Source of the DNA: Hypomesus transpacificus
Lineage: Eukaryota; Chordata; Actinopteri; Osmeriformes; Osmeridae
Length of the DNA: 64,000 nt
Reading direction: 5' to 3'
Assembly (NCBI RefSeq): GCF_021917145.1
Contig: NW_025813758.1
Location: 62,001 to 126,000, forward strand
The notes beneath the pieces were generated by a model, which did no database searches, was not told the origin of the DNA, and saw nothing but the letters and a program-made list of their open reading frames with translations. Made by a program: the position numbers and the translations under genes. The stretch's first letter is position 1. Every line of letters starts with the position of its first letter. This document shows positions 46,430 through 60,077 of this stretch, in pieces.

Positions 46430-47660
46430 CCATTAAATTGTCAACTGTTGTAACTGAAGTTGTTAAGGTCTTTGTTCCGTGTGGGCAGAGAGATGAAGAT
46501 AAAATGGGGTGTGGTTTCAGATAGTTCATCAAACCTCATGTCACATGTCCACCATGCTTTAATCCTCTATTGGTTGAGATAATTGCCTAGCATAACCTTT
46601 AACTTGTGTAAAAGAGGTAGACTGTTCACATGGACTCCCAAGCTAATCTGTAGCTAAATGGAACTTTGGTTAGAGTGACTGTCTAATGCATATGATGAAT
46701 CACATGTCAATCTAACTGTGGTTGAACAGTCTCACTGTGTTTCCAGTTAACAACATCAGAGCCTTCATAAGAAAACCATGAACATGTTCACCACATTCCT
46801 ACTGTGCAGCTCTATACCATCAAACTCATATCAATGTGCCTGTGAACGGAGAGTTATAAAACAGTCAAGCTTTATGATTATACAGTATAATATCCATAAA
46901 ATATCTTAGTAATAATAATACAATTACAAATAATTTGGTTCATTGAAAATGTATTAAAAAATATATACACTGGCTGCAGACACATTGACTTTATGCAGAT
47001 ATAGCAGCCGTACATTCATAGATTAAACAGCCTTTCAATCTTCATCCCGAAAAAGCTTTATTACGTTGAGGACAGTCAGGAATAATGAATTCATGATAAC
47101 AAGTAAATCACTAGCTTTATGCAGAGCCATATTAAGATGATGTATTTGGTGTTTATTCGTCCATAAGAAGGTGGTCTTGCAAACACTTACACTCCCCTAT
47201 GTATGTATTGGAAATCTATAGTATGATGTGTCTGCTGCACACTAAAGACACATAAAAACATGATTACAACATGATCATTGAGCAGAAGTTAAGAATTTGA
47301 CCTTTTATTTGTGTCTGTTTCAATATGTATGTGTCTTACAAACTTATAATAAAAATAATTTGTGTTTCATCTTTCTATTTTAACCAAGCTGAAGTGTCTG
47401 GACAATTTAATTTAATATGTTTAATACCATGATGTTGTTCTTCTTTTAAGGTGGTATTTTAATTTATCTTGTGACATTACACTTACTTTTGATATGCAAT
47501 TTTTTGTATTTATTATTTTATTTATAAAAAAGCGGAATATGTTTCGAGATAAAAAGCTATGAAACGTTAAAATGTTGACTATAAACTTCTGGTACAGATA
47601 CATACAATTGTATGTACAGTGAAGATGTGTTTGGAAAGGATAGCATAAGCAAGACAATTA
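46430..47660. other. mirrored flank of cluster 1
   Basis: Upstream flank of V3. It matches 58100-60060 of the opposite arm in inverted orientation, except 47270-47450, which is in direct orientation (see findings). No gene is seen. Confidence 0.6.
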
Positions 47661-47679
47661 CAATTTAAACATTCACTAA

Positions 47680-48336
<657 letters not shown>

Positions 48337-48373
48337 AAGTTGTCCGTGATCATGTGATCTCGAAACCCACAAA

Positions 48374-48389
48374 GGCTCTTTTAAGAGCC
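48374..48389 (+). terminator. histone 3' stem-loop of H3
   Basis: GGCTCTTTTAAGAGCC lies 37 nt after the stop codon, identical to the H2B and H4 stem-loops. Confidence 0.95.
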
Positions 48390-48579
48390 ACCTCACTGTT
48401 CACACGAAAAGACAAATTCTTCCTAGTCAAACGACTACCGACATACGTGCTTTAATGTTGATTTCTGAAAGCTACATTTGAGGACTCATGTGACTGTACC
48501 TCCCTTTACTATGTTTTATACTTTGGTATCATGAATTTTCTACATTTCCAACATAGATGAATATGTGAAGTTACTCTGT

Positions 48580-49300
48580 GCAATTAGTTGTTGTTGGCCA
48601 GCCTCCTCTCTCTGGCAGACAGCTGGGGGGGCTTCTGTTGAGGGGGACGGAGCACCGGGTAGGGGACGCCAGTGGGGTCTGGACAGGGAACAAACAACGT
48701 CAGCTGGATACTTCAGGTGATGGTGCTCTTGTTGATTATCACCAGCAACAAGTACACATAATAATTTAGAGAACTTAATATAAAGCAACCAACTGAAATA
48801 TCAAATATTTGTGTATATATACTATATATATTTAGAGAGAAAGTAATACAATGCAGATAAGATCTTGGTTCTGACCAATATGGAATCCAGCATTTATAAT
48901 AATACATGGAATCTCAATTTCAACCACAACTCAAAGTTGATAAAGAACATTCAATGTGTTACAGTACAGTCCATGTGTTGATGAGTTTGTACTTTCAATC
49001 CTGAACACTTTTCCATGAGCAGAATCACTACATTCATGGTATTTAGTGTATAGTACAGTCTCCCAACACAGAGAGGAGGGGGAGGGGAGTCACCTGCTGT
49101 TCTAGTGCCTCCTGGTACGTTGGTGCCCTCCTGTCCACAGGCTCCACCCTTCCCAGTCTGGTGGTCCTGCTCTCTCTATAGGGAGGTCCACCCTCCTCAG
49201 CCCAGGGACCCCTGCCCTCGGCCGGGTGGTGGCCCATGTGTCCACCCCTCTCCACCCCTCAGTCAGAGTGGAGGGATCTCTTCTGAGGGAGGCACCATAC
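48580..49300 (-). other. two possible terminal exons of an unrecognised gene
   Basis: On the minus strand, 49240-49094 reads GHHPAEGRGPWAEEGGPPYR and ends RAPTYQEALEQQ before CAG/GTGACT. At about 48679-48583, after CCTGTCCAG, an open stretch reads DPTGVPYPVLRPPQQKPPQL and ends SARERRLANNN with a stop. Both are Pro/Arg-rich, like cytoplasmic tails with a PTYQEAL (PY-like) motif. Phases do not clearly agree, and upstream exons are not seen. It may be a relic of a cellular gene. Confidence 0.3.
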
Positions 49301-49896
49301 TCCTAGGGAAGAGAGAGAAGGGTTCATGCTGTGAGGAGAGATACATTTAAAAATACGCTTACACGCTACAAATGAGGAGCAATTCACAGATCAGTTTTCC
49401 TCTCACACCAACTCTGCCCCATCTGAGCCACAAGGGGGCGCAATGACTTACAAATCCAGCAATGTGCAAACTCAAATGAAAACATGAAGACACACAAACT
49501 CATACACTTACCTTGTGCATTTTTACATTTATTTAATTTATTTTTTACAACCACTTAGTAACATTTGAGAAATAGGGTCTAATCCATTTAGGAATATATA
49601 GGAACATACTTCTCTGGATTGTGTTCTATTTGTCGTTCTATTGCATAAGAATTGGAGATTACTGTGAACATGAAACTTGAAACAAGGCATGTTGAAATGA
49701 ACTGACGTTTTGGTTGTCACAAACAGTAAATTATTGTACTTCATCACAGTAGAAACATGATGATTCAGAGGCAGGTCACAAGGCCTCATGCATCCAGCCA
49801 GCATCATCTCCTTGTCACTCCCTCTTGGCCTCAAAGACCTTAGAGCACCACAAGTCAGAGTTGTAGTCAGTGTGAACAGACTGTCTATGAACAATC

Positions 49897-50520
49897 ATGT
49901 CCTCAGTTCTCATAAGTCTCACCTGTCTTCTTTATCTGGGTAAGTAAACAAACATATAATAGAAGATATAGATAAAGTAAGCTTTGTCAATGGAGAATCT
50001 ATGTTGAGGAAGCACACCTGTACGGTATAATCTGTTTTTATAATTAGATTTCAAGTTGGTGCTATTGGACTATATGATGCACTGGTGAGATGAATATAGT
50101 ATTAGCTGTTACTGCTGAAATGTAGTTGCATGACTTCTAGACAGTTTCAATGGTTCTTACAATATCTTACTGCTTCTTTTGTGCAAACCTGTAGCATCAG
50201 AAGCTTCAGAGCTGAAGCAGAAGGCCGTCCTGATAAAAACTCCCAACAAAATGGTTCTCATTGATTGTGAATCTCAAAACGTTCCTTCGAGCTACGTGCA
50301 GTGGTACAGTCAGAGAGACGGAGAACCTTTAAAAAGGGTTGCGATTATTGCAACCAAAGATCTGAGAACACCGGAAATGCAAAAAAAGAATACAAATTGG
50401 TACACTGAGCCTGGATTTGAACAGGTCTCAGTGGAAAAAACAGGAAATAACTACTTTCTAAAGATTGTTAATTTAAAGATAACCGACTCTGCTACCTACT
50501 ACTGTGCCTACTCGGATTGT
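49897..50520 (+). CDS. TRGV: TCR gamma variable gene V5 (second V subgroup)
   Basis: The leader exon (49897-49939) encodes MSSVLISLTCLLYL. The V exon (50195-50520, 108 codons, open) encodes ASEASELKQKAVLIKT, VLIDCESQNVPSSYVQWYSQ, LKIVNLKITDSATYYCAYSD and ends with a Cys codon at the RSS. It differs clearly from V1-V4: no CDR1 Cys, and a longer CDR2/FR3. It is the only V directly upstream of J2-C2 in the same orientation. Confidence 0.88.
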
Positions 50521-50559
50521 CACAGTGCAGACCACATTGCACATCCTGTGACAATAACT
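50521..50559 (+). promoter_or_regulatory. RSS of V5, 23-bp spacer
   Basis: Heptamer CACAGTG (50521-50527), exactly 23 bp, then nonamer ACAATAACT (50551-50559), close to ACAAAAACC. Confidence 0.9.
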
Positions 50560-51530
50560 CTTTACAGGCACTTTGCTAATGCTGCCAACGGTTTTGGAAA
50601 TGCAGTAGGGATGAACCGTTCAAGCAGCAGAATGATTTGATTATCAGTGGGGGAAGTCCTATGGCTAGTTTTACAGGAACTGTAACCATGGTGGAAAGGG
50701 GACTTGCAAGTGTGAAGGCAGAATACTTTGTATTTATTCAGATTTGCAACAATACCTAAATTCATTGACATTTTGCATCTTGCACGGTTTGGTGAGAACC
50801 AACCAACTGAAATGGAATTCTTTTGAATTACAATTCACTCTGAGCGTCACAAATATCTAGCTTGTTGGTACTGTAACTGTCTAAAGCAGTATTTCTGAAA
50901 GGTTGTTGTTGTGTGTGTGAATGAGAGGACCCTAGGTCAGTCCCTGGAAGAGGAATATGAGGACGGAAGCAATATTAACAAGATAACACGTCACACATTC
51001 CCCCACTTTGTTAATGGGGAGAAATGATGGTGTTTAAATGATTGCAGAGGTCTTTCTTACCACACCATGTGCTATCAGACTGTTCAGTGCATCCTCTGTC
51101 TATCTGGAAAGGATGGACCTGGCCAGCTAGGTGGGTGCTAAAACCTACAAACTGCACAGGAGTGGAACATTCTCACAAAGTTACCTGAATATTTCACACA
51201 TACAGTAGCAGGGTGGTTCATGTCGTCTTCCTACAATGGGCCATAACATCAGGGCTGAAGAGCAACTGTGACAACCAAAATAGATGGAGGATTGTATTTC
51301 ATACCGGCTCCTTGTACAGGCTTGATTGTATGTACAGGATCTGTACCATCTTCACAGAGAATAGTTCTACCTCCTCCTGACTGTGAATAAGCTTCATTTG
51401 TAACTTTTCTGTTGCTTGTGGTCATTCCAGGCACAGCTTGATTGGTCCCCACCCAACTCTCTTTCTTCATCCACCCCTTCATCCTTGGACCCTGTTTGGC
51501 CACTTCAGCAGGTACCACCAAGCTTGCCTT
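50560..51530. other. V5-J2 intervening sequence
   Basis: About 1 kb between V5 and J2 that would be deleted on rearrangement. No second J or other gene is recognised. Confidence 0.5.
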
Positions 51531-51534
51531 GCAG

Positions 51535-51562
51535 ACTTTTTGACATCATGTATGTCACTGTG
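51535..51562 (+). promoter_or_regulatory. RSS of J2, 12-bp spacer
   Basis: Nonamer-like ACTTTTTGA (about 51535-51543; 6 of 9 matches to GGTTTTTGT), a 12-bp spacer, and heptamer CACTGTG (51556-51562). It is complementary to the 23-spacer RSS on V5. Confidence 0.8.
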
Positions 51563-51611
51563 GAGAAGGAGGTGATGGTATTTGGCTCAGGTACAAGACT
51601 CATTGTGACAG
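51563..51611 (+). CDS. TRGJ: TCR gamma joining segment J2
   Basis: Encodes KEVMVFGSGTRLIVT, with the FGSG joining motif, and ends ACAG/GTAAGA in phase 1. C2 exon 1 begins 344 bp later in the matching phase. Confidence 0.9.
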
Positions 51612-51955
51612 GTAAGATCTTATTTCTGTTTTAATGCAAGTTTTTATCCTCTCAACTACAATAGTTTCAATCATGACACATACCCTTGAGTATATTATGG
51701 TTGTTGCATGAATTATTTAATAACAATTACATTTATTTGTTCAGTATGACATTATCATAACTTTAGTGACAGGCATCTAGATAACTATTTTAACTACAAT
51801 AACTAAAAGGTCAAGATTGAGCTGTTTGTCATAATAAATTGTCCAGACATTTTGAGAATGTACCTATTGTAGCATAACATCACATTGTTCTTTAATTTAA
51901 ATGTCATCAATTCCTAATGAAAACGTTTTCCCCGACAATTGTATTTATTTATTAG

Positions 51956-53064
51956 ATAATGAAGTCAAAACACCGAAAGTGACCGTCTACCCAGCATTTA
52001 CACATCAACACAATGGAAGGACCACCCTGCTGTGTCGGGCCAGTGACATGTTCCCAGACTTGGTGAGGTTTTCATGGAAGATGGAGAGAGAAGACGGCCG
52101 GTTGGTGGAGGTGCCTGAAGCAGAGAGAGAAGAGCTGGAGCAGAGGGAGGACGGGAGAGTGACTAGTGTGATCATCATCAAGAACCAAAAGGCTAAAACT
52201 AAAAAGTACAGCTGTACTGTAAAGCATGAAGTGGGCGATGTTGAAGACATTCCAAAAAGACACAAACAAGGTTTCTCTTCATTCCAGTTATGTACCTATT
52301 TTGAAGTCTCTAAAGTTAATAGGACACAAAATAGGCTCACCTAAAAATATTCATTCGTTCCAATTAAATGTATATTTCTTTGTTCTCAAATTACTTTTAT
52401 ATCTGCACAGCTATTTGTCACATGATTATAATAATGTTCTGTCACATCTGTCTCAGAGGAATCTTCTTTTACCACTGCTGCCTCTCCACCACCCTGTCCA
52501 CCTCAGAATCATACACACGTCTCTCCTGCCGTCCACGTCCCTGAAGGTAAGACACATTTACAATACCTTTGTAAACTGTTTATTAATAGTCAATGCATAT
52601 TTATTTTTGTATGTCTGTATTTTAATAGCAAATTTTTTTCAAGTAATAATTATGCCCAGATGGATTGATATTACTTATATTGGCTTTTATTTCATGCCTA
52701 TCTAAACAAAATACGTTAGAATACTATTTATTGAATATTTTTTTACCAGTACATTTCATGTGCTTTTGTTTCTTAATAAATCTCACTAAAAGGACATGAA
52801 ATTCATGATCACAATCACATAAATCTCTACGTCCCTTATGTTGTTTTAGGAGGAATATAATGATTTGTCTGTGTCAGTGTATGGTATTGTTGGTTTGTTT
52901 CCCTTCCAGAAGTGTTGCAGTCCATGTGCAGTGTGAACCTGGCCTCTCTGGTTTACACTGTGATGATAGTGAAGAGCTTGGTGTACTGCTGTGGGCTCTC
53001 CCTCCTGCTGCTCCTCAGGGACAACAAGGGAAGTCCACCACACACATGGAGAAAAGCTCATTAA
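51956..53064 (+). CDS. TRGC: TCR gamma constant gene C2, complete
   Basis: Exon 1 (51956-52270) encodes the C1-set domain: DNEVKTPKVTVYPAF, LLCRASDMFPDLVRFSWK, VTSVIIIKNQ and YSCTVKHEV. Exon 2 (52457-52546) is the connecting peptide with a PPPCPPQ Cys. Exon 3 (52910-53064) encodes a membrane segment ASLVYTVMIVKSLVYCCGLS followed by LLLLLR and a short tail ending WRKAH. One Lys in the membrane followed by SLVY matches the TCR gamma membrane segment (KSVVYF in mammals), where Lys pairs with CD3 acids. All junctions are phase 1 and intact. This exon is the main evidence for naming the locus TRG. Confidence 0.92.
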
Positions 53065-53344
53065 AACCTACAACCACTGCTCAGTAATATTGCATTCCAA
53101 CTAATGCAGATTACGGCAGGATCTGGAGATATCTAGTTTATTTTGTTACAAATACAATTTATAAAAGAAATGTTTATGGGCTATTTTATGTAGTGCAATT
53201 TTGCATTTTTATGCATGTATATTTGTCATTTATATTTTAATACCAAAACAAATACTATTTGAATTGAATTAATGAATTAATGACTATAAACATATTCATT
53301 AACAGATGAAAATTCTGCAAATCTTTAAGGTTCTATATCATGAT

Positions 53345-53490
53345 CTGTCCACCACACACCTGGACACATGATCAGTCCACCACACACCTGGACACATGAT
53401 CAGTCCACCTCACACCTGGACACATGATCAGTCCACCTCACACCTGGAGACATGATCAGTCCACCCCACACCTGGAGACATGATCACTGA
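53345..53490. repeat. 28-bp tandem repeat, five copies
   Basis: Unit GATCAGTCCACCACACACCT then GGACACAT, just downstream of C2. Confidence 0.9.
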
Positions 53491-53499
53491 TCCCTACTG

Positions 53500-55850
53500 T
53501 CATTAACGTGACAATACATTTAGAGCCCTAATCTACATGTAATCATTTATTAGACGCTTTTATCCAAAGTGACTTCAAAGAGACTTCCTAATCCTGTCTG
53601 TCAAAAATATTTTATGTTTTTTTTTCTCTAGACATGTGTAATAAATACAACAAAAAAATAAATACAACATTTCAAAATGGGTAGTCAGTGAATATATGTG
53701 CATTAAGAGTATATCCAATGCAAAACTCACTTAGCATTTAAAAATACGATACTGGAAAATATTGGAATAACGAGAGGCCTATATACTTACCTGCCTTAAC
53801 CCTTTACTGCCTAATACAAAATTCCGAACATTCCATATACTGTTGAAATATTATATTCATATTAATATTTTATGGATTTTCATATAAAATCATACACCTT
53901 AACTGTTTATACCACCTTGAAGAGGATAACTAGGGGATTTTTATCATGTCAATAAATATATGATTACTTAAGGCAAATCATATTTTATCAAAGTGGTTTC
54001 AGGTAGCCATTTTTAACAAAAACTTCTCCATCCACCATACCTCATCAGACAACTGAATTTGTCACCACTTTAATTACAAGATAGAGAAATACTTTGAGTA
54101 GGTGGAATATCCACAAGTCTGTGGGCAATGTAGAACAGAAGACAGATTAGAAATACCATATTTTGATTAAAAGTTATGACCATTCTTGTGACTAGTGGAG
54201 ACATGGGGGAAACCGGAATTATCCTGTCCCAAAAGCAGCTAGCGCTATGGCTGGATACTCCTCTCGATAAGTAAAAAACGTTCGAGTTTCTTCCACAATC
54301 GACCGAATTGGCCAAACAAGGCATGTACATTTATCTTACAATATACATAATCTACCTAGTTAATGTTGTTTTTCGAAGTTTTTTAGAAATCTGCTCAAAT
54401 CGAAGCTAAACAGTGCTACTACCGTCATTGCTGCCTGTCACAAACGGCCAAGCCGGACACGTCATTCTTTCCTGAAAACACTCGCGTCACTCCCACAAAC
54501 AAATTCTTCGTAAGTAAAAAGTTGAGACTTTTAATTGACAATATTGACAACACATATTAAGGAACTTGTCTTAACTCATAATATCGTCTCCGATTTCAAT
54601 TCGAAGCTGTAAATCTAACACTGTAGGCAATCTCCCATGGTCTCCGCTCTGGCTCCGCCTCAGAAAACAATGGCTGCCGTTGCAGACGATAGATTTATTT
54701 CCCCCTCCCACTAACCCCTTAACCAATGATATGTGCTTTGAGTTTAAGTTGTCATGAGTATCTGGCAGTTTTCAGAAATAAAATCGGTGATTGGATGGCA
54801 AAGTTATTAAGGCGGGATCTATGGGTCTTTTTCGACCCATATTTGAATGGTCCGGCAGGAAAGGAGGCTTACATTACCTGAAACACCATAGTACAAACAT
54901 AATTATAGAAAACAAGAAACATTTAACATCAAGTTGTACATTTATTTCTGCAGCAGAGGTAAAGAGCTAGTGGAGATGCTACTGACTTGTAAAGCTAGTT
55001 ATGCAGCAGAGGTAAACAGCTAGTGGAGATGTTACTGGCTTGTAAAGCCCGCTCAGCAGCAATAGTAAAGAGACAGTACAGACAATGAAGTATCTATCTG
55101 CTGGCTGTTAGATCCCGCTCAGCAGAATGGTGAAGAGACATTGCAGACTAAGAATTCCCTATCCATGCCACTTTCTTATTTTATTCATGTATTTATTATA
55201 ATGTTTTTGTACAATAAATACCCAAGGGAATATTTAAATTCATCATGAAATGTAAGACTGCTTGAGTACTTATACGTTTTCTTTGTATTTCCTGAACATG
55301 CTCAAATACTTTATAATAGTTCAGAAGTATACAGTTAATTCAGCTCTTTTTAATTAACATCCCTGAGCAAAAGGTGTTACCTAACTTAATTATCTTCAAA
55401 CAGCTGTTTACAAATGAAGGAATATCAAAAGCTAATATTTTACGATACAGAAAATTTTACAACACGACAACATGTTAAACAAAGGCTTGTGACATTCTTG
55501 GGTAATGCCACTAGATGTTCAAAACAGTCTACGTGATTTTTCGAAAAGGTGTCTTTGAAAGTCAACTCTTGTTTGATGTCATATAATGCATACATTTTAA
55601 ATAAGCCTATTTAGATATTTTATTGTACATCTTAACAGCAATCCAATATTATTAAGTGATGCTACTACATATTCTATATACAGTATATATTTCTACAGAC
55701 AGGTACTCGGATTAGGAAGGCATTATTATGACCAAACATATTATCAAATTATTTTGTAATTAATTCAACGAAAAAATCATAATCCCTTTATATGAAGGTG
55801 TCATGATCCAAAAACTTAAACTTTTCATCGTTTCCTTTACCATGGCATAT
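53500..55850. other. no gene recognised; small repeats
   Basis: An L2 tail scrap is at about 53540-53580 (minus). A duplicated stretch with CAGCTAGTGGAGATG units lies at 54950-55140. TTAA followed by CCCTTTACTGCC at about 53797 hints at a piggyBac-like end, but no partner end was found. The remainder is AT-rich and unassigned. Confidence 0.4.
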
Positions 55851-55865
55851 TGATTTGATGGGATG

Positions 55866-57130
55866 CAGGTGCACGGTATGAAGATGTGGTGGACGAGTTT
55901 AGGGTCTTCTAATTAAGGGTAAGAAGTTTCCGACTGAAACATTCTGAAGCAGTTTAACTGCATCTTGATCAACAGATTTGTTATTGTCATTATAGGCACC
56001 ATTTTTGTGTCAAACACTATACTAAGCTAAAGCATGTTATATGTACATCGATAAACGTGCTTGTGTTTAAACAAAGATTAGTGAGTGAGATTGAAAATGC
56101 AACATGAAAATGCATACAAATGATCTGTCAGTCAAACTGTGGTTGAACTGCCTCACCATGTTTCCAGGAAGCCACGTCCAATAAGCTATTGCAGTGAAAT
56201 GACAGGCTGTGCTCTCTACACCACAAATTGTTGCAGATTATATACACAGTACATTTATAATCTCAATTATAAAAAAAAAATACCGTATTATGAAGTATTG
56301 TCTGGATGCTGCTCTAAAAAAAGCAGTTTAGTCAAAAATTAAGGATGAGGATCTGTTTCTATTATTTTTGATATTTTAATGTTAGACATTCTTGAACTAA
56401 AGTTGTTAAATTAAAATAATACACATGGAGTGGATCACATCATGTCTTGAAAATGACGTGTCCATTAAACATTGGTATGCTTGGAAATTTCACTTTAGCA
56501 TAAAAGCTGTTTGTCGTCTGTTGTTGAAATATAGCCATCATTGAAAGTAAAGAATTTCAAAAAGTCATTAAATCTTTTCATAGAATTTCAAAATACAATT
56601 TAAATTTTAAGCTTAAATTATTACGTAACAATTCAACGGCCATCAGATAAATAGTTAAGATACATTTGACAAATATAGGCCTGTTTCCGTCGAAGCAAAT
56701 ATATTCCATGTTCATGGCTCACAGTAAAATATACATCAGGCCTCAGTAGACACCAAGGGGTATCGAGTAGAACAAGAATGCATTGTAGCCTATCAGATTT
56801 ATTATCTATGAGACCTGACAGTTTTCGCAGTCTTGTAAAGGCTTTGGAATTACAAAATTCAATCTAAATATAAAACAAGCAAAATAATTTCCAATCTTTA
56901 ATATCATCATAATTGCATGATCTAATTGTATGTGTTTCTCTCTGGCACACATTAGTCAGATGAAACACAGGTGCAGCTCACACTGTTGTTTGAAACCATA
57001 AAGACGGAAGATGTGGTGAAAGTGTTTATGGTTTCTAATAAACGCTGACAAGCTACTTACAGGAAACACAGTGAGGCCGTTTAACCACAGTTTGATCAAA
57101 AGATCATTTATCGTACAGATGAGTTTCAAA
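55866..57130. pseudogene. decayed V-flank copies, mixed orientation
   Basis: Stretches at 55866-55980 and 56960-57110 resemble the V4 5' flank (as at 59690-59800). A stretch at 56110-56230 resembles the same flank inverted (as at 43900-43980). Shared cues are TGTGGTTGAAC and CACAGTGAG next to a Met-less remnant. No open V exon remains. They suggest more V units once lay between clusters 2 and 3. Confidence 0.45.
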
Positions 57131-57679
57131 GGATGATGATTAGGCTATGATGATGATGGTGCTAGTTTTTTCAAATCAAACTATGACACCTTTTGAAAAC
57201 TACCCATCATTCACATCACAAAGTGTATTCTAAATCATCCATCCTTATGAATACACATTGAGAAACATGACTGTTAATACATTTTTCATTAATCCATAAC
57301 TTTAGGACAATAGTGTTGTGGAAGCTACAACAAAAAAGTGACATCTTTGCATTCACAAGGAAGCTTAAACAGGACTTTATTGTGATATAGTTATGAATAA
57401 TAAGTCATTTATTTAACTTAAATGTGTTATCAGTTTATATCTAAACTTGCAAATAATATCTCTCCAAAACTGATTCATATGGAGTATAATGTTGACTTCA
57501 ATGGCTTAATGCACGAGGACACTGCATCAAGGATAATTATTACACCTTAACAGGGCAATTTAACTGCATGTTCTTACCATAAAATCATTGCAACATGTAA
57601 TTTAATAGTAGCTGCTCTTCAGTGTAGTGAATAAACCACTAACAACTCACTGTAAATTATATTATTGATGCTTGCTTTC

Positions 57680-57940
57680 CTACACGTACACTTTTGCACT
57701 TTTGAGGTTCATGTTGTTTAATTTGTAATCTGTTTACGTAACTGAATGCTCTTGTGTTTCTTCCTATTGGCACTTATTTGCTTTTCACAATGTATCTTCA
57801 TATTTTGGCTACCCACAATGTTTTGGGGCTATCTCGTTTATGATCATTGACCTATGCACTTTTGTGAAGCTCTTTCTTGGAAGTCACTTTGGATAAAAGC
57901 GTCTGCTAAATGAATTAATGTAAATGTAAATGTAAACAAC
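57680..57940 (+). mobile_element. L2 LINE 3' fragment
   Basis: Plus orientation, ending CACTTTGGATAAAAGCGTCT then GCTAAATGAATTAATG and GTAAATG repeats. 5'-truncated. Confidence 0.85.
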
Positions 57941-58730
57941 ACTGTGCAATATTACCATCTTGTGGACGAAACACAGATAACACATGCAGTTCTGGTGATT
58001 ACAGTTCTGGTGACCTTTGAAGACAATGTTTGTAAAATTGTATTCTCCATCAAAAATATGTCCCTGCCTGTCCAGTCATTGTTTTAAGGTTGAAGTTTTA
58101 TTTGTCGTTTTTTTATGTTTAAATTGTAGTTGTCTTGCTCATGCTATCCTTTCCAAACATATCTTCACTGTACACATAGTCTACTTAATACTCGTAATTT
58201 TTGAAAATATAACAAGTAGATTACAGGAAGATCATTGTTACAAATAATTCTAATAATATTTTTGTGGAAGTAAATTCTGAGATGTTGTGGACTGAAACAT
58301 GGTGAGGCATAGCAATCATTTTAATTGAATTAACATTCCTAGTACATATCAGTGTTTTTCCCCACACACTTACTTTTAGTATCATAACATTGTATGTATC
58401 TGTCCCAGAAGTTTATAATTAGCTTTCTAAAACTGGTTGTTCCCATCCTTGATTGTGATTGGCTACGTGTTCCATGCCGTTGTAAAATCCGGCATAACCT
58501 CACAGGTTGTCCTCATAACAATCTTTAACATTCCATATTATTGCGCATCAAATTTTTCAAATTGAAAAAGACTGCAAAGATGTCCATCTGGCTGTTGCGT
58601 GGCAACGATTTATGTAGGAACTATACTTTGTAGTAGCGGAAGAATTACGGTTTATTATTAAACTATTTTGTTTCTAATAGTTTTTATTGATGAAACCATA
58701 TCAAAAATTTGTAGTAACAGTTTTAGAAAA

Positions 58731-58850
58731 GCAATAAGCCCTGCGAGTCCGTGGTTTACGCTGATTTTAGAAAAGGTAAGGGGGTTTTCTAACAACTCCC
58801 CTTATCTGTTCTAAAATCAGCGTAAACCACGGCCTCTTGGGGCTTATTGC
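58731..58850. mobile_element. 120-bp hairpin MITE
   Basis: GCAATAAGCCCTGCGAGTCC and CCTCTTGGGGCTTATTGC are inverted ends. CGTGGTTTACGCTGATTTTA matches TAAAATCAGCGTAAACCACG exactly inside, around an A/G-rich loop. This 20-bp perfect inner stem makes it one of the strongest hairpins in the window. Confidence 0.85.
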
Positions 58851-60077
58851 TTAATAACGTTTCATAGCTTTTTATATTTAAACAAATTACACTTTTTTAT
58901 AAATACAATTATAAATAGTATAAATTGCATTTTGATAGGCAATGTAGCTGCCGCCCTTTCAAGTAATGTCACAAGATGAAATAAAATAAATACAAACTAC
59001 CTGAAAACATGATCATGGAGCAGAAGTTAAGAATTTGACCTTTTATTTGTGTCTGTTTCAAAATGTGTGTGTTTTACAAACTTATAATAACAATAATTTG
59101 TGTTTCACCTTTCTATTTTAACAAAGCAGAAGTGTTTGGACAATTTAATTTAATAAGTTTAATACCAAGATGTTGTTCTTCTTTTAATCATGTTTTCGTG
59201 TGTCTTTAGTGTGCAGCAGAAACATCATATGGATTTCTAATACATACATAGGGGAGTGTAAGTGCGTGCAAGACCACCTTCTTGAGGACAAATAAACACC
59301 AAATACATTATCTTAATATGGCTCTGCATAAAGCTAGTGATTTACTTGTTATCATAAATTCAGCATTCCTGACTGTCCTCAACTCAATAAAGCTTCTTCG
59401 GGATGAAGATTGAAAGGCTGTTTACTGTATGAATGTACGGCTGCTATATCTGCATAGTGTCAATGTGTCTGCAGCCAGTGTGTATATTTTTTAAAACATT
59501 TTCAATGAACCCAATTATTTGTAATTGTATTGTTCAGTGTGGGCAGAGTAGGGCAGGGCAATAATACAATTTGTAATTGTATTATTATTACTAAGATATG
59601 TTATGGATTTGATACTATATAATCATAAAGCTTGACTGTTTTATAATTGTCCTTTCACAGGCACATTGCTATGAGTTTGCTGGTACACAGCTGCACAGTA
59701 GGAATGTGGTGAACATGTTCATGGTTTTCTAATGAAGGCTCTGATGTTGTTAACTGGAAATACAGTGAGACTGTTCAACCACAGTTAGATTGACAGGTGA
59801 TTCATCATATGCATTAGACAGTCACTCTAACCAACGTTCCATTTAGCTACAGATTAGCTTGGGAGTCCATGTGTACAGTTAACGTCTTTTACACAAGTTA
59901 AAGGTCATGCTAGGCAATGATCTCAACCAATAGAGGATTGAAGCATGGTGGACATGTGACATGAGGTTAGATGAACTATCTGAAACCACACCCTATTACA
60001 TCTTCATCTCTCTGCCCACACTGAACAAAGACTTCAACAATTATATTTTCAACAGTTGACAGTTTAATGGTGTAGAA

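Noticed and set aside
53790-54820. piggyBac element starting TTAACCCTTT
   Set aside because: No matching inverted end or second TTAA-bounded tip was found, and no transposase.
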